A DNA stretch of 64,000 nucleotides from Magnetofaba australis IT-1 (GCF_002109495.1 NZ_LVJN01000020.1:105001-169000); one strand, 5' to 3'; counted from the stretch's first letter, positions 41,933-50,876 are shown. Notes: a model not told the origin generated them from the sequence alone. Program-made: numbers and translations.

Positions 41933-43498
41933 CTAACGCGGCAGGAGCTTCATCACCAGGCGTTTACTCGCCAGCACCAGATTCTTCAGCTTGATCTCAA
42001 AGCAGTAGTCGAAATACTGCTTCTCAAAGCGCCACTTGGCGATGGGGTGATAGAGAGTGAAGGCGAAGCGCAGCAGCTTGGAGCCGCCGAACTTGTAGAT
42101 CACGTGGGGGCTGTGGAAGTAGGAGACGAAGCTGATCGCCTCCAACCTGCTGCGCAACTCGGGGGAGGTCCAGTTGCGGTAGAGGTTCATCCAGCCGTCG
42201 AAGTCCATGTAGGCCCACTCTTCCAGCGACTGCGGCTCATGGAACCCCTGCGCCACCGCATCCTGGTACTGCGGCGTGCCCACAATGGGCAGGAAGGTGA
42301 AGAAGATCGTATAGGCGTTGGGGTTCTCCCGCTCCAACTGCAACGCCATGCGCACCGAGTCCATCATCTCCTCCTCGCTTTCGCCGGGGAAGCCGATGAT
42401 GAAGCTGTATTTGACCTTGATATCCACCTGCGCCAGACGGCGATTGACCTCCACCACCTGTTCCAGGGTTTCGCCCTTGTTGAGGCTCTCGAACACCCGC
42501 GGATTGCCCGACTCCACGCCCATGTCCAGACCGTAGCAACCGGCGTCCAGCAGCAGTTGGTACTCGTGATCCTCCAGTTTGTAGAGGATGTCGCTGCGCA
42601 GGCCGATGGTGGCCCACTGCACGTCGCGCTTGTATTGGGACAGACCCTGGAGAATCTCCACAAAACGCTTTTTCGAGCCTGGGAAGTAGTCGTCCTGGAA
42701 CGCGATCATGCGCACATTGTGCTCACGGTAGAGGTAATCCACCTTATCGAGCACCGCTTTGGGGCTGTAGCCGCGCCACTTGCCCAGATTGATGGCCGGG
42801 TCCGAGCAGAATTTGCAGCGATAGGGGCAGCCGCGCGAGGTGTTGAGGGTGGCGGATTTGCGCCCGTCGCCGGTGTAGAGAACCTCGTAACGCTGCACGT
42901 CGATGAGGTGATAGGGCAGCGGCGGCAGACTGTCCAGATCGCGGATGATGTCCGAGGAGCCGTTGCGGCGGGTGAAGGTGTAGCTCTGGCCGCTGCGGGT
43001 CTGTTTGATCTCCAGTTGTCCGGCGTTGGAGATGGGTTGCAGCGCGCCTTTGACCTTGTAGACCAACCCGCGCAGATCATGGGGGCTGCGGCCATCGCGC
43101 AGATGCTCGAACAGCTCGCAGAAGACGAACTCGCCATCGCCCACAACCACGTAGTCGATGGCCGGATGCTCCGCAGTCTGCTCCGGCAATAGCGTGGGGT
43201 GTACGCCGCCCCAGCAGACGGGGAGTTGCGGGTATCTCTCTTTGATGTGCTTGCTGACGTTGAGTGCGTGGAGAATCTGCCGTCCGGTGATCACCGTCAA
43301 GCCGACGAGTTTGGTCTCCGGGCCGATGGCGTGGTCCAACTCCTGTTCGAAGTCAGCGCTCAGGCGTTGGTCGATGATGCGGACGTCATAGCCTCGGGCG
43401 GCGGGCACGGAGGCCACGGCGAGCAGGGATTCGGGAATCCGCATGGACATCTCGTCCCAGTCGCCGCTGATGGTCTGAATCAAGATTATTTCGGCCAT
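41933..43498 (-). CDS. B12-binding domain radical SAM protein
   Basis: 521 aa. N-terminal cobalamin-binding-like domain (about 1-130: SLLAVASVPAARGYDVRIIDQ, GLTVITGRQILHALNVSKHIKERYPQLPVCWGGVHPTLLPE). The radical SAM core follows with the cluster motif CPYRCKFCSD near 225-234 and the region GLDMGVESGNPRVFESLNKGE. The C-terminal ~100 residues are typical of this class. The ATG at 43498 (MAEIILIQT) is chosen over one 17 codons upstream because it gives the normal N-terminus. Such proteins methylate or rearrange lipids, bacteriochlorin-type or secondary-metabolite substrates; I cannot choose. Confidence 0.88.
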   Translation of the reverse strand: MAEIILIQTISGDWDEMSMRIPESLLAVASVPAARGYDVRIIDQRLSADFEQELDHAIGPETKLVGLTVITGRQILHALNVSKHIKERYPQLPVCWGGVHPTLLPEQTAEHPAIDYVVVGDGEFVFCELFEHLRDGRSPHDLRGLVYKVKGALQPISNAGQLEIKQTRSGQSYTFTRRNGSSDIIRDLDSLPPLPYHLIDVQRYEVLYTGDGRKSATLNTSRGCPYRCKFCSDPAINLGKWRGYSPKAVLDKVDYLYREHNVRMIAFQDDYFPGSKKRFVEILQGLSQYKRDVQWATIGLRSDILYKLEDHEYQLLLDAGCYGLDMGVESGNPRVFESLNKGETLEQVVEVNRRLAQVDIKVKYSFIIGFPGESEEEMMDSVRMALQLERENPNAYTIFFTFLPIVGTPQYQDAVAQGFHEPQSLEEWAYMDFDGWMNLYRNWTSPELRSRLEAISFVSYFHSPHVIYKFGGSKLLRFAFTLYHPIAKWRFEKQYFDYCFEIKLKNLVLASKRLVMKLLPR

Positions 43499-43905
43499 CG
43501 ACAATCGCCTTTGCCGCGCACGGTGGTCGCTGGGCGGCTTTCTCATCAACAGAGGCGAGCGCCCCGATTGGCGGGCGCGCGCCCTGCGTAACGATTAAAA
43601 GTGAAATTTTACCGGATCTTGCACAGAAACAGGAAGGTGTTCTGCGCGCTTTTCCCGCGTTTGCCGTCACGATTGTAGAGACTTCGAGGCCTCAACGCCA
43701 TTGGGCGGGCCGATTCCTCACCGAGAAATTAGAGCGGCGGGGGGCGGTAACGTTCGATTGCGACTGGATGAAAGATCATGAGCCGCAGTTTATTGCACCT
43801 GGCGTGGCGCTTGACAGCAGGGCGCTGTTTCACGGCATAGTGCATTGGAATTGCGAGGCTGTTTGGATTATTGCTGATGCGATAGAGGGTATTGGAGCGG
43901 CGATC
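43499..43905. other. 407-bp divergent intergenic region
   Basis: Lies between the radical SAM gene (minus) and the caspase-like gene (plus). A possible promoter for the latter is TTGACA at 43811-43816 with CATAGT at 43836-43841, but the spacing (19 nt) is long. No RNA gene or hairpin array unit was seen. Confidence 0.4.
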
Positions 43906-45660
43906 ATGACGGCAGGTTTGAGCGGAGTGTGGGGCCATTGGATGCGCATCGTAGTCGCTGCGGCGCTGGTTGCGCTGGGCGGCTGCGCCAGCGATGGCGC
44001 GCCGGGAGCTTCCAGCGGACAGGCGCGTGGCATCATCCCGACGCCGTTCGATGGCGCGCAAGTTGATTACTTCCATTCGCCAGTCGCCTACCCGCTGGCG
44101 GTGCGGGTGTTGCCCGCCAAATCGGCGGCGCCCGTGTTGATCAACTACAATGGCGATACCCTCAGCAACCCCTATCCCGGGGTGCAGTACGACTACCAAC
44201 AATCCCTGGTTCGCAACGCCCTGCCTACACTGCAACGCTATTTCCAGGCTCAACCGGAGGGCAAACAGCCGTTGCCGACGCTGGAGCTGCAACTGAGCGA
44301 GCTGGACGCCTACTTCAAGATCGCCAAAGTTAAAGCGGCGTTTTACGGCACATTGATCAAAGTGGGGTTGAAGCTGGAGGCCAAACTGCGCGCTCCCGAT
44401 GGGCGGGTGATCGATGCCTTCAGCGTGGAGCGGGGCGTCAATCATAAGCCGGAGATGGACATCATGCCGCCGGTGCTGCCCAAGGCGGACCAGCCTCTGC
44501 CCCAGGCGCTCAATGCGGTGGTGGCGTGGCTGTTTGAGTCGCCGCGCATCATGGCTGCGCTCTCCACCCCGCCGGGGATGTGGGGGCGGGCGGCGGGCTC
44601 CAGCGCGGCGCTGGAGACGCATTTACAGAGCCGGGAGTCGGCGTTGCGGGAGCAGGTGGCGCAGCTCAAACAGCAAGTGAGCCAGCAGCAGGCGGCGGCG
44701 CAACAGCAGGCGGAGTTGGAGGCCTCTCGACAGGCCGAGCTGCAAGCGCAGATGAGGGAGCAGGTGCGGCAGGCGCTGGCCCGTGAGCGCGCCGAACTGC
44801 GCGCCAAGCTGGAGACGGAGGCGCAGGCGCGGCGCGCCCAGGAGGCGCAAGCCAAAGCGCAGGCCGAGGCGCAGCGCCAGCAGGCGGCGCAACTGGCGGC
44901 GCAACAGGCGAAACAGCGGCAGGAAGCGAAACGGCAGGCGATGCTGCGGAGTTTGGGCCGCTATCACGCTTTGGTAATCGGCATCAACGACTACCAGCAG
45001 GGGCTCAGTCCGTTGCGCACCGCCGTGGGCGATGCCCAGGCGGTGGCCGAGGAGCTGAAATCCAGCTATGGCTATGACGTGCAAACTCTGCTCAACGCCA
45101 CCCGCAGCGACATCGTGCGCGCCCTGACCGCCTACCGCAAAACCCTCACCAAGCAGGACAATCTGCTCATCTACTATGCCGGACATGGCTGGCTCGACAA
45201 GGCCGGAGATGAGGGCTATTGGCTACCCAGCGACGCCGGACGCGAAGACCCCACCAACTGGATCTCCAACGCCTTCCTCACCAGCGTGCTCAAAGCCCTT
45301 CAGGCCAAGCATGTGATGGTGGTGGCCGACTCCTGCTTCTCCGGCAAGTTGGTGCGCGGAGTGCGTATTGAGCAGAAGGCGCCCGACTATCTGCAACGTT
45401 TGGCCAACAAGCGCGCGCGGGTGGTGCTGGCCGCCGGCGGGCTGGAGCCGGTGCTGGACGCTGGCGGTAAAGGGGGCCATTCGGTGTTCGCCAGCGCCTT
45501 CCTGGAGGCGTTACGCCGTAACGAAAGCGTGATGGAGGGGAGCGCCCTGTTTACCGCCATCCGACGCCCTGTGGCGCTCAATGCCGATCAAACCCCCGAG
45601 TACGCCGATATTCGCAAAGCGGGCCACGATGGCGGCGATTTTCTGTTCGTGAAGCGGTGA
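43906..45660 (+). CDS. lipoprotein with C-terminal caspase-like (C14) domain
   Basis: 584 aa. A signal peptide with lipobox LVALGGC (Cys near residue 27 from this start) predicts a lipid-anchored envelope protein. Residues ~45-225 are an unrecognised domain. Residues ~235-350 are a long Gln/Ala/Glu-rich coiled coil. Residues ~350-584 are a caspase/metacaspase p20-like domain: YHALVIGINDYQ, catalytic His427 in YYAGHGW, catalytic Cys477 in VADSCFSG. Both catalytic residues are present. The ATG at 43942 is an alternative start that keeps the signal peptide. Confidence 0.85.
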   Translation: MTAGLSGVWGHWMRIVVAAALVALGGCASDGAPGASSGQARGIIPTPFDGAQVDYFHSPVAYPLAVRVLPAKSAAPVLINYNGDTLSNPYPGVQYDYQQSLVRNALPTLQRYFQAQPEGKQPLPTLELQLSELDAYFKIAKVKAAFYGTLIKVGLKLEAKLRAPDGRVIDAFSVERGVNHKPEMDIMPPVLPKADQPLPQALNAVVAWLFESPRIMAALSTPPGMWGRAAGSSAALETHLQSRESALREQVAQLKQQVSQQQAAAQQQAELEASRQAELQAQMREQVRQALARERAELRAKLETEAQARRAQEAQAKAQAEAQRQQAAQLAAQQAKQRQEAKRQAMLRSLGRYHALVIGINDYQQGLSPLRTAVGDAQAVAEELKSSYGYDVQTLLNATRSDIVRALTAYRKTLTKQDNLLIYYAGHGWLDKAGDEGYWLPSDAGREDPTNWISNAFLTSVLKALQAKHVMVVADSCFSGKLVRGVRIEQKAPDYLQRLANKRARVVLAAGGLEPVLDAGGKGGHSVFASAFLEALRRNESVMEGSALFTAIRRPVALNADQTPEYADIRKAGHDGGDFLFVKR

Positions 45661-45686
45661 AGCCCCACTGAGAAACTTTTGGAAGA

Positions 45687-45932
45687 TATAGTCGCTTGAA
45701 TCCAGAATGACACAAATCCAAAGATCTCAATGTTTGCGTGACGTTGGTTCAGATTGCGCTGACTATGAGACAAATTTCCAGAGGAAATTTGTCGGGATTC
45801 TTAAGGGTCTGTGACCCTTAAGCGGGTGTGGGCGGAGCCCACGGTGTGGTTGTTGATCTTGGGGAGCTCGAGGGCGCAGCCCTCGATATCTTCCAGCGCC
45901 CATATGTTCACTTTTGAATGCTAGCGACTATA
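45687..45932 (-). mobile_element. MITE-like unit with TATAGTCGCT ends, second copy, different cargo
   Basis: 246 bp. Ends are TATAGTCGCTTGAATCCAGA and, on the other strand, TATAGTCGCTAGCATTCAAA, the same ends as the unit at 16690 in opposite orientation. GAAGA flanks both sides (45682-45686 and 45933-45937), a possible 5-bp target duplication. Head (CAATGTTTGCGTGACG) and tail (CGAGGGC-GCA-GCCCTCG) are conserved. In between, the CCGCCGAC/GTCGGCGG and TGGGGGC/GCCCCCA hairpins of the other copy are replaced by ACAAATTTCC/GGAAATTTGT and CTTAAGGGTC/GACCCTTAAG. Confidence 0.75.
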
Positions 45933-46084
45933 GAAGATGTTGGGGCTTCGCCCCAAACCCCGGCCGGGCTCTGCCCGGCGCCCGCCAGGGCTTTGCCCTG
46001 GACCCACGGGGCGCCGCCCTCGACCCGCTGGGGGCGCGGCCCCCAGGCCCCGGAAAATCGCGCCAATAAATGTCGCGATTTTCC
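45933..46084 (-). repeat. hairpin array between two convergent genes
   Basis: Reversed units: TTGGGGC-TTC-GCCCCAA, CCGGGC-TCT-GCCCGG, CCAGGGC-TTT-GCCCTGG, a GGGGCGCCGCCC unit and TGGGGGC-GCG-GCCCCCA. Then the conserved-loop hairpin GGAAAATCGCG/CGCGATTTTCC with loop CCAATAAATGT (46052-46084). The TIR element at 45687 is inserted at its tail end. Confidence 0.83.
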
Positions 46085-46125
46085 CCCTGTCTCGTTTTGC
46101 GTCTCGCATGCGATTTTTGTGCATC

Positions 46126-47091
46126 TCAAATTTTGTCGAGAGCCCTGTTCAGTTTTGCCAGCAGTGCTTCCACATAGGCGATGCGGTTCTCATTGGCTGG
46201 GCTGCGGCCTGAATACCACAGCTTCATCACGTCGTTCTCAATGATCAAGGCCGAGCGGTAGAGGGTCTGCGCCGCCCACTCCGGGGCGTCATAGGGGGTG
46301 AGCAGAGGCCGTTTGGGACCGCGCCACGCGCGTCCATCGGCGCTCTCCAACAGATACAGCGCATAGGGGCCGCCGCCGGGCGGTTGCGCCTGGGCGATCA
46401 TCCACCACGTCTGCCGTTGCGGGTTCCAGGCAACGTCAATATGTGACGGCAAACAGCGCGGCGCCAGCGGCCAATGCAGCGGCTCGAAGGCGCTCCAGTC
46501 TGTTCCGTCTTGTGACGTCGCCAACTCGATCTGCAATCCCGCATCAATATTCACATTCCACATGCGCCACACCCCATCGCGATAGTCCAGCGCCGGAGAG
46601 CGCAGGGTGTGATAGGGGGCGGTCAGAACGGTTTCCGGCGCGCTCCAGTGGATGCGGTCCGCCGAGCAAATGCGCATCAGCCGCTGCTGCGCGCCGCGAA
46701 TGGTGTGCAGGTAGTAGAGCCAGAGTTCGCCGGTATCCGGGTGACGCAGCATATCCGGGTCGGCGTGAAAGCCGCCCTCAGCGGGCGGCGTGAGGGGGTC
46801 TGGGGCGCCGTTCGGCAGTTTCCAGGTGATTCCATCATGGCTGACCAAAATGGCGGGATGTTCCAAAGATTCATCCAGATAGGGGTATGGCGTTAACGTC
46901 ATTGTGTAACGGTAGCCGAGCCAGCCGTGGGGGCCGTGGTCGATGACGTCGGGGTGGGTGGCCTGGCCACTGCCGTCGAAGGTGGGGGTGGCGATGGGCG
47001 CGCGAGCGTGGGCGATGAGCGAGCCGGGGTGGCGCAGGCGATCAAAACGGCGCTGGAGCAGGCGCAAGGCGGCATGAAGGCGCCAATGCAT
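46126..47091 (-). CDS. five-bladed beta-propeller glycosidase-like protein (GH43/GH32 fold)
   Basis: 321 aa, no signal peptide. Repeated blade-type segments: ATHPDVIDHGPHGWLGYRYTMTLTPYP, HPAILVSHDGITWKLPNGAPDPL, HADPDMLRHPDTGELWLYYLHT, YALYLLESADGRAWRGPKRPLL. Acidic residues in HPDVID and HADPDM are where catalytic aspartates lie in GH43-like enzymes. In many genomes such proteins lie in polysaccharide loci, and an asparagine synthase gene precedes it on the same strand. The substrate is not assignable. Confidence 0.68.
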   Translation of the reverse strand: MHWRLHAALRLLQRRFDRLRHPGSLIAHARAPIATPTFDGSGQATHPDVIDHGPHGWLGYRYTMTLTPYPYLDESLEHPAILVSHDGITWKLPNGAPDPLTPPAEGGFHADPDMLRHPDTGELWLYYLHTIRGAQQRLMRICSADRIHWSAPETVLTAPYHTLRSPALDYRDGVWRMWNVNIDAGLQIELATSQDGTDWSAFEPLHWPLAPRCLPSHIDVAWNPQRQTWWMIAQAQPPGGGPYALYLLESADGRAWRGPKRPLLTPYDAPEWAAQTLYRSALIIENDVMKLWYSGRSPANENRIAYVEALLAKLNRALDKI

Positions 47092-47158
47092 TAAAAGGGT
47101 CCCCTATGAGAAGCATTCATGAGTGATCCAAGTATCAAGAGAGCACAAAAGCAAAGGT

Positions 47159-47315
47159 GGAAAAGGCGGACATTTATGGCCGGCTTTTCCGGGGTCTGGG
47201 GTCCGCGACCCCAGCGGGTGCAGGGCGGCGCCCTGCCGGGTCGAGGGCGGCGCCCTCGTGGGTCCAGGGCAAAGCCCTGGCGGGGTTTGGGGCGGAGCCC
47301 CGATATCTTTAAGCA
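47159..47315 (+). repeat. hairpin array between asnB and the glycosidase-like gene
   Basis: Conserved-loop hairpin first: GGAAAAGGCGG/CCGGCTTTTCC with one mismatch and loop ACATTTATGG (47159-47190). Then TGGGGTC-CGC-GACCCCA, GCAGGGC-GGC-GCCCTGC, CGAGGGC-GGC-GCCCTCG, CCAGGGC-AAA-GCCCTGG and GGGGC-GGA-GCCCC with tail GATATCTTTAAGC. The first two units match the fliG/fliH array. Confidence 0.85.
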
Positions 47316-47329
47316 TTCCGAGAAAAATC

Positions 47330-49147
47330 TCAGTCGCGAAGGTTATGCTCCGCCCACAGGGTCAAACCATACAACACTTCCAGGCGCGCCTCATGGTAGG
47401 GCATGCCGGGGCGGATGAGCCGTTGCCAGATGGGACTCCACAGACCGTTGCGCACCCAGTAGCCGTCGGCGATGCGCTGGGTCATGGCGGGGATGTCGCG
47501 CTGCACGGCGGCGCGATTGCTGAACCCCTGCTTGAAATAGTCCTGCTCCAGATTCGGCAGCCGGGTGGCCAGATAGTCGCGCAACACGCCCTTGGCGCGC
47601 GACTCCTCGTCATCGGTGACGGCGCGGGTGAGGCCCCATTCGACAACGCGCTTATCCAACAGCGGCACCCGCGCCTCCAGGCCGAAGGCCATGCTGGCGC
47701 GATCGGCCTTGGTGAGGACGTGATCGCTGCAGAAGGTCATCAGATCCACCCGCTGCAGGGCGCGGCGCAGGGGTAGGTCGGGTGAAAACCAGCGCGCCAT
47801 AGGGGCGAGCATGGCCTCGTCGTCAAAGCGTTGCCCCATGGGCGCCAGGAGGGCTTCAACCTCTTCCGGCAGAAAACGGGGGAACTGTCGCATGGCGTGA
47901 CGGTGTAACGCCGAGTGGCGGCTGAATTGGGCCATGGCGGCGTGGGTTGCGCGGGGGGATTCCGCGCGCTTGACCAGCGTTTCCAGGGCGCGGCGCATCA
48001 ATGTGCCGCGCCGCCTGGGCAGACGCAAATCGCGATACCAAGCGTAGCCGCCGAAGACCTCATCGCCGCCATCACCGCTCAGAGCCACCTTATACGAGCG
48101 CGCCACAACGCGACTGAGTCGGAACATGGGCAGATGCGCCGAATAGCCGGAGGGTTCATCCAGGGAGCGCCACACCTCATTGCGCAGTTCTGGCACATCG
48201 ACGCCGGGCAGCGGCACGCGCTGGAAGGGCATGCCCAGCGCCTGGGCGGCGGCTTGTGCGCGCGGCGCTTCGTCGCGGGGGGATTCGGGAAAGCTGACGC
48301 CAAAGGCGGTGAGGGGATGGCCCAGTTCGGCCAGGCCAGCGGCGACGCTATTGGAGTCAAGCCCCCCCGAGAGCAGCATCGCAAGGGGCGTATCGGCTTG
48401 CAGATGATCCTGGAGCACCTGATGAAACAGCGGAACCCAGGCTTGTTGGGTGGCGGGCTGATCATCCAGGGCGTTGGGGGGCGTCCAATAGCGCACTTCG
48501 CGCGCGCCTTCGTTGGTGCTCCAACTCAAGCAGGCGCCGGGCTCCAGCTTGCGCACGCCGCGCCAGATGGAGAGCGGGGCCGGGACTGATCCGGTGGTGA
48601 GCACATACCCCAGCGCCAAGGAGTCGATTGGCGGCGCTTGCAAGGTCAGCGGAACAATCGCCTTGGCTTCGGAGGCAAAGGCCACGCCACTGCCGATGCG
48701 CCGCCAGAACAGCGGTTTGATGCCTATCGCGTCGCGCGCGGCCAGGGCGCGCTGCTTCTCGGCGTCCCACAGCACAAAGGCGAACATGCCTTCAAGGCGC
48801 TTCACGCAGGCGTCGCCCCACTCGGCATAGGCGTGCAGAATCGCCTCATTGTCACTGTGGGAGAGGAATCGATGGCCGCGTCGCGTCAACTCCGCGCGCA
48901 GAGCCGGGGCGTTGTAGATCTCGCCATTGGCGGTGAGCCACAAGGTTCCGGCGGCGTTGCGCAGCGGCTGGTTGCCATCCGGGGTGAGATCGACGATGGC
49001 CAGACGTCGATGCCCCAGCCACACGCGCCCATCCTCGGAGCGCCACTGTCCGGCGTGGTTTGGTCCACGCGCGGCCAGCGTCTGTAACGCCCGCGCCTGG
49101 GAGGCGGGGTCGCCCTCTGACCCGATCTGTGCAACGATGCCGCACAT
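47330..49147 (-). CDS. asnB: asparagine synthase (glutamine-hydrolysing)
   Basis: 605 aa class-II amidotransferase. Cys2 nucleophile in MCGIVAQIG, ARGPNHAGQW, the glutaminase loop NGEIYNAPALRAEL, and the synthetase P-loop-like LLSGGLDSNSVAAGL with SGDGGDEVFGGYAWY. Such AsnB homologues are common in exopolysaccharide clusters as well as in asparagine supply; the adjacent glycosidase-like gene hints at the former but only weakly. The ATG at 49147 is certain because Cys must be residue 2. Confidence 0.93.
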   Translation of the reverse strand: MCGIVAQIGSEGDPASQARALQTLAARGPNHAGQWRSEDGRVWLGHRRLAIVDLTPDGNQPLRNAAGTLWLTANGEIYNAPALRAELTRRGHRFLSHSDNEAILHAYAEWGDACVKRLEGMFAFVLWDAEKQRALAARDAIGIKPLFWRRIGSGVAFASEAKAIVPLTLQAPPIDSLALGYVLTTGSVPAPLSIWRGVRKLEPGACLSWSTNEGAREVRYWTPPNALDDQPATQQAWVPLFHQVLQDHLQADTPLAMLLSGGLDSNSVAAGLAELGHPLTAFGVSFPESPRDEAPRAQAAAQALGMPFQRVPLPGVDVPELRNEVWRSLDEPSGYSAHLPMFRLSRVVARSYKVALSGDGGDEVFGGYAWYRDLRLPRRRGTLMRRALETLVKRAESPRATHAAMAQFSRHSALHRHAMRQFPRFLPEEVEALLAPMGQRFDDEAMLAPMARWFSPDLPLRRALQRVDLMTFCSDHVLTKADRASMAFGLEARVPLLDKRVVEWGLTRAVTDDEESRAKGVLRDYLATRLPNLEQDYFKQGFSNRAAVQRDIPAMTQRIADGYWVRNGLWSPIWQRLIRPGMPYHEARLEVLYGLTLWAEHNLRD

Positions 49148-49174
49148 GGGCTCAACTCCGGGCCGGGGCAGGGG

Positions 49175-49903
49175 TCATGGCGCGCGCCAATCCATCCAGT
49201 CGCGCGCTTTGAGGTGTTGGCCGCGCTCCTTGGAGTGCTCGGACGCCAAATAGAGGAACACCGGCGCAATCTGTTCGGCGGAGGGGATCGACTCGGGATC
49301 CTCGCCGGGGAAGGCCGCCGCGCGCATGGCGGTGGCGGTGCCGCCGGGATTGACCGTGTTCATGCGGATGGCGGTTTTTTGCAACTCGCCGGCCCAGGTC
49401 TCGGTGAGATTGGCCAGCGCCGCTTTGGAGGCGGCGTAAGCGCCCCAGTAGGCGCGGCCCGCAAACGCCACCGTCGACACCACATTGATCACCGCCGCAT
49501 TGTCGCTCTGCGCCAGCAGCGGCATCAATTCGCGGGTCAAGAAAAACGGCGCGGTGAGATTGACCCGCATCACCTGCTCCCATTTGACCGGATCATACGC
49601 CGCCAGGGGCGTCATCACCCCCAATTGACCGGCGTTGTTGACCAGGATGTCCAGTTTGCCATACCGTTCATGCACGCCTTTGACCAGTTGCGGCACGGCG
49701 CCCAGTTCGTTTTCCAGATCCACCGGCGCGATGCTGGCGCTGCCGCCCGCTGCGGTGATGGCGTCAAACGCGGTCTCAAGTTTGCTCTGATCACGGCCCA
49801 ATAGCAGCACCGTCGCGCCCTCGCGGGCGTAAGCCTTGGCCACGGCCAAACCGATTCCCGAACCCGCCCCGGTCACCAGGGCGATGCGATCCTGCAACAG
49901 CAT
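49175..49903 (-). CDS. short-chain dehydrogenase/reductase, YciK-like
   Basis: 242 aa classical SDR. NAD(P)-binding TGAGSGIGLAVA (11-22), NNAG (89-92), and the catalytic Ser143, Tyr156, Lys160 (VVSTVAFAGRAYWGAYAASKAAL). The ATG (complement of 49901-49903) has a strong AAAGGAG 6 nt upstream, so this start is well supported; 30 further in-frame codons upstream are rejected. It is head-to-head with miaA, the two start codons sharing two base pairs (CATG). Confidence 0.88.
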   Translation of the reverse strand: MLLQDRIALVTGAGSGIGLAVAKAYAREGATVLLLGRDQSKLETAFDAITAAGGSASIAPVDLENELGAVPQLVKGVHERYGKLDILVNNAGQLGVMTPLAAYDPVKWEQVMRVNLTAPFFLTRELMPLLAQSDNAAVINVVSTVAFAGRAYWGAYAASKAALANLTETWAGELQKTAIRMNTVNPGGTATAMRAAAFPGEDPESIPSAEQIAPVFLYLASEHSKERGQHLKARDWMDWRAP

Positions 49904-50876
49904 GACGACTCCTTTGCCTGAAACTGCTTCCTCAGAGACTCCGTCGCCGCGCCGCCCGGTGATCTTCGTCATGGGGCCCACCGCCTCGGGCAAGACCGGC
50001 TTGGCCCTGACCTTGGCGCAGCAACTGAATGGACAGATCGTAAACGCCGATTCGGTGCAGGTCTACCGCCGACTCACCATCGGCGCAGCCAAACCCACCA
50101 CCGCTGAACGCGCCGCCGTACCCCACCATCTGATTGACGTGGCGGAACCGGACGATCCGTTCAGCGTGGGACGCTATCGCGACGCCGCCGTGGAAATCAT
50201 CGACGCGCTGCACGCCCAGGGGGTGTTGCCGCTGCTGGTGGGGGGCACCAATCTGTGGTTGCGCGCGCTGGAGCAGGGCATCGCCGACATGCCCGAAGTC
50301 CCCGCCGCCATTCGTGATGACCTGATGCAGCAGGTGTGGGGCGACGGTCTGGCGCCGCTGTATGCGCGCCTGCAGCAGGTGGATCCCGAATGGGCCGCCC
50401 ACGTCACCCCGGGCGACACCCAGCGCATTGTGCGCGCATTGAGCGTGTTCGACGCCAGCGGCGTCCCGCTCAGTCAGTGGATCGCCCAACAGCAGGCGGA
50501 ACCGTGCCCCTACGCCATTCTCAAGCTGGCGCCCATCTGGCCCCGCGAGGTTCTCTATGCGCGCATCAATCAGCGTTTTGATCAGATGATGGAAGAGGGG
50601 TTCCTGGCCGAGTGCGCGGAGCTGGCCGCCGCCGGTTACGACCGCAATCTGCCCGCCCTCAAAGCGGTGGGGTATCGGCAACTGCTGGCCCACGTGGATG
50701 GCGCGGTGGATCTGGCCACGGCGGTGGAGGATGGCAAGCGGGAGTCGCGGCGCTACGCCAAGCGGCAATCCACCTGGCTGGCGCGGGAGCCGGAATTGCA
50801 CCGGCTGGAGCCGCAAACCGCCGCGGCCGAGGCGTTGAAATTGGCCCGCGCCTTTCTGGCCGATCACCCGCTGTGA
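49902..50876 (+). CDS. miaA: tRNA dimethylallyltransferase MiaA
   Basis: Adds dimethylallyl to A37 of tRNAs reading UNN codons. 324 aa from the ATG at 49902. P-loop FVMGPTASGKTGLAL near residues 24-36, the NADSVQVYRRLTIGAAKPT motif, HHLIDVAEPDDPFSVGRYRDAAVEII, VGGTNLWLRAL, and the C-terminal GYRQLLAHVDG and RRYAKRQSTWLARE. No ribosome-binding site precedes this ATG, whose bases overlap the SDR start. A GTG at 49959 is another candidate but would leave almost nothing before the P-loop. The order miaA-hfq-hflX is canonical. Confidence 0.94.
   Translation: MTTPLPETASSETPSPRRPVIFVMGPTASGKTGLALTLAQQLNGQIVNADSVQVYRRLTIGAAKPTTAERAAVPHHLIDVAEPDDPFSVGRYRDAAVEIIDALHAQGVLPLLVGGTNLWLRALEQGIADMPEVPAAIRDDLMQQVWGDGLAPLYARLQQVDPEWAAHVTPGDTQRIVRALSVFDASGVPLSQWIAQQQAEPCPYAILKLAPIWPREVLYARINQRFDQMMEEGFLAECAELAAAGYDRNLPALKAVGYRQLLAHVDGAVDLATAVEDGKRESRRYAKRQSTWLAREPELHRLEPQTAAAEALKLARAFLADHPL

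Noticed and set aside
41933-45660. Magnetosome or secondary-metabolite cluster
   Set aside because: A radical SAM protein alone is not evidence; no mam, mad, polyketide or peptide synthetase genes are in the window.
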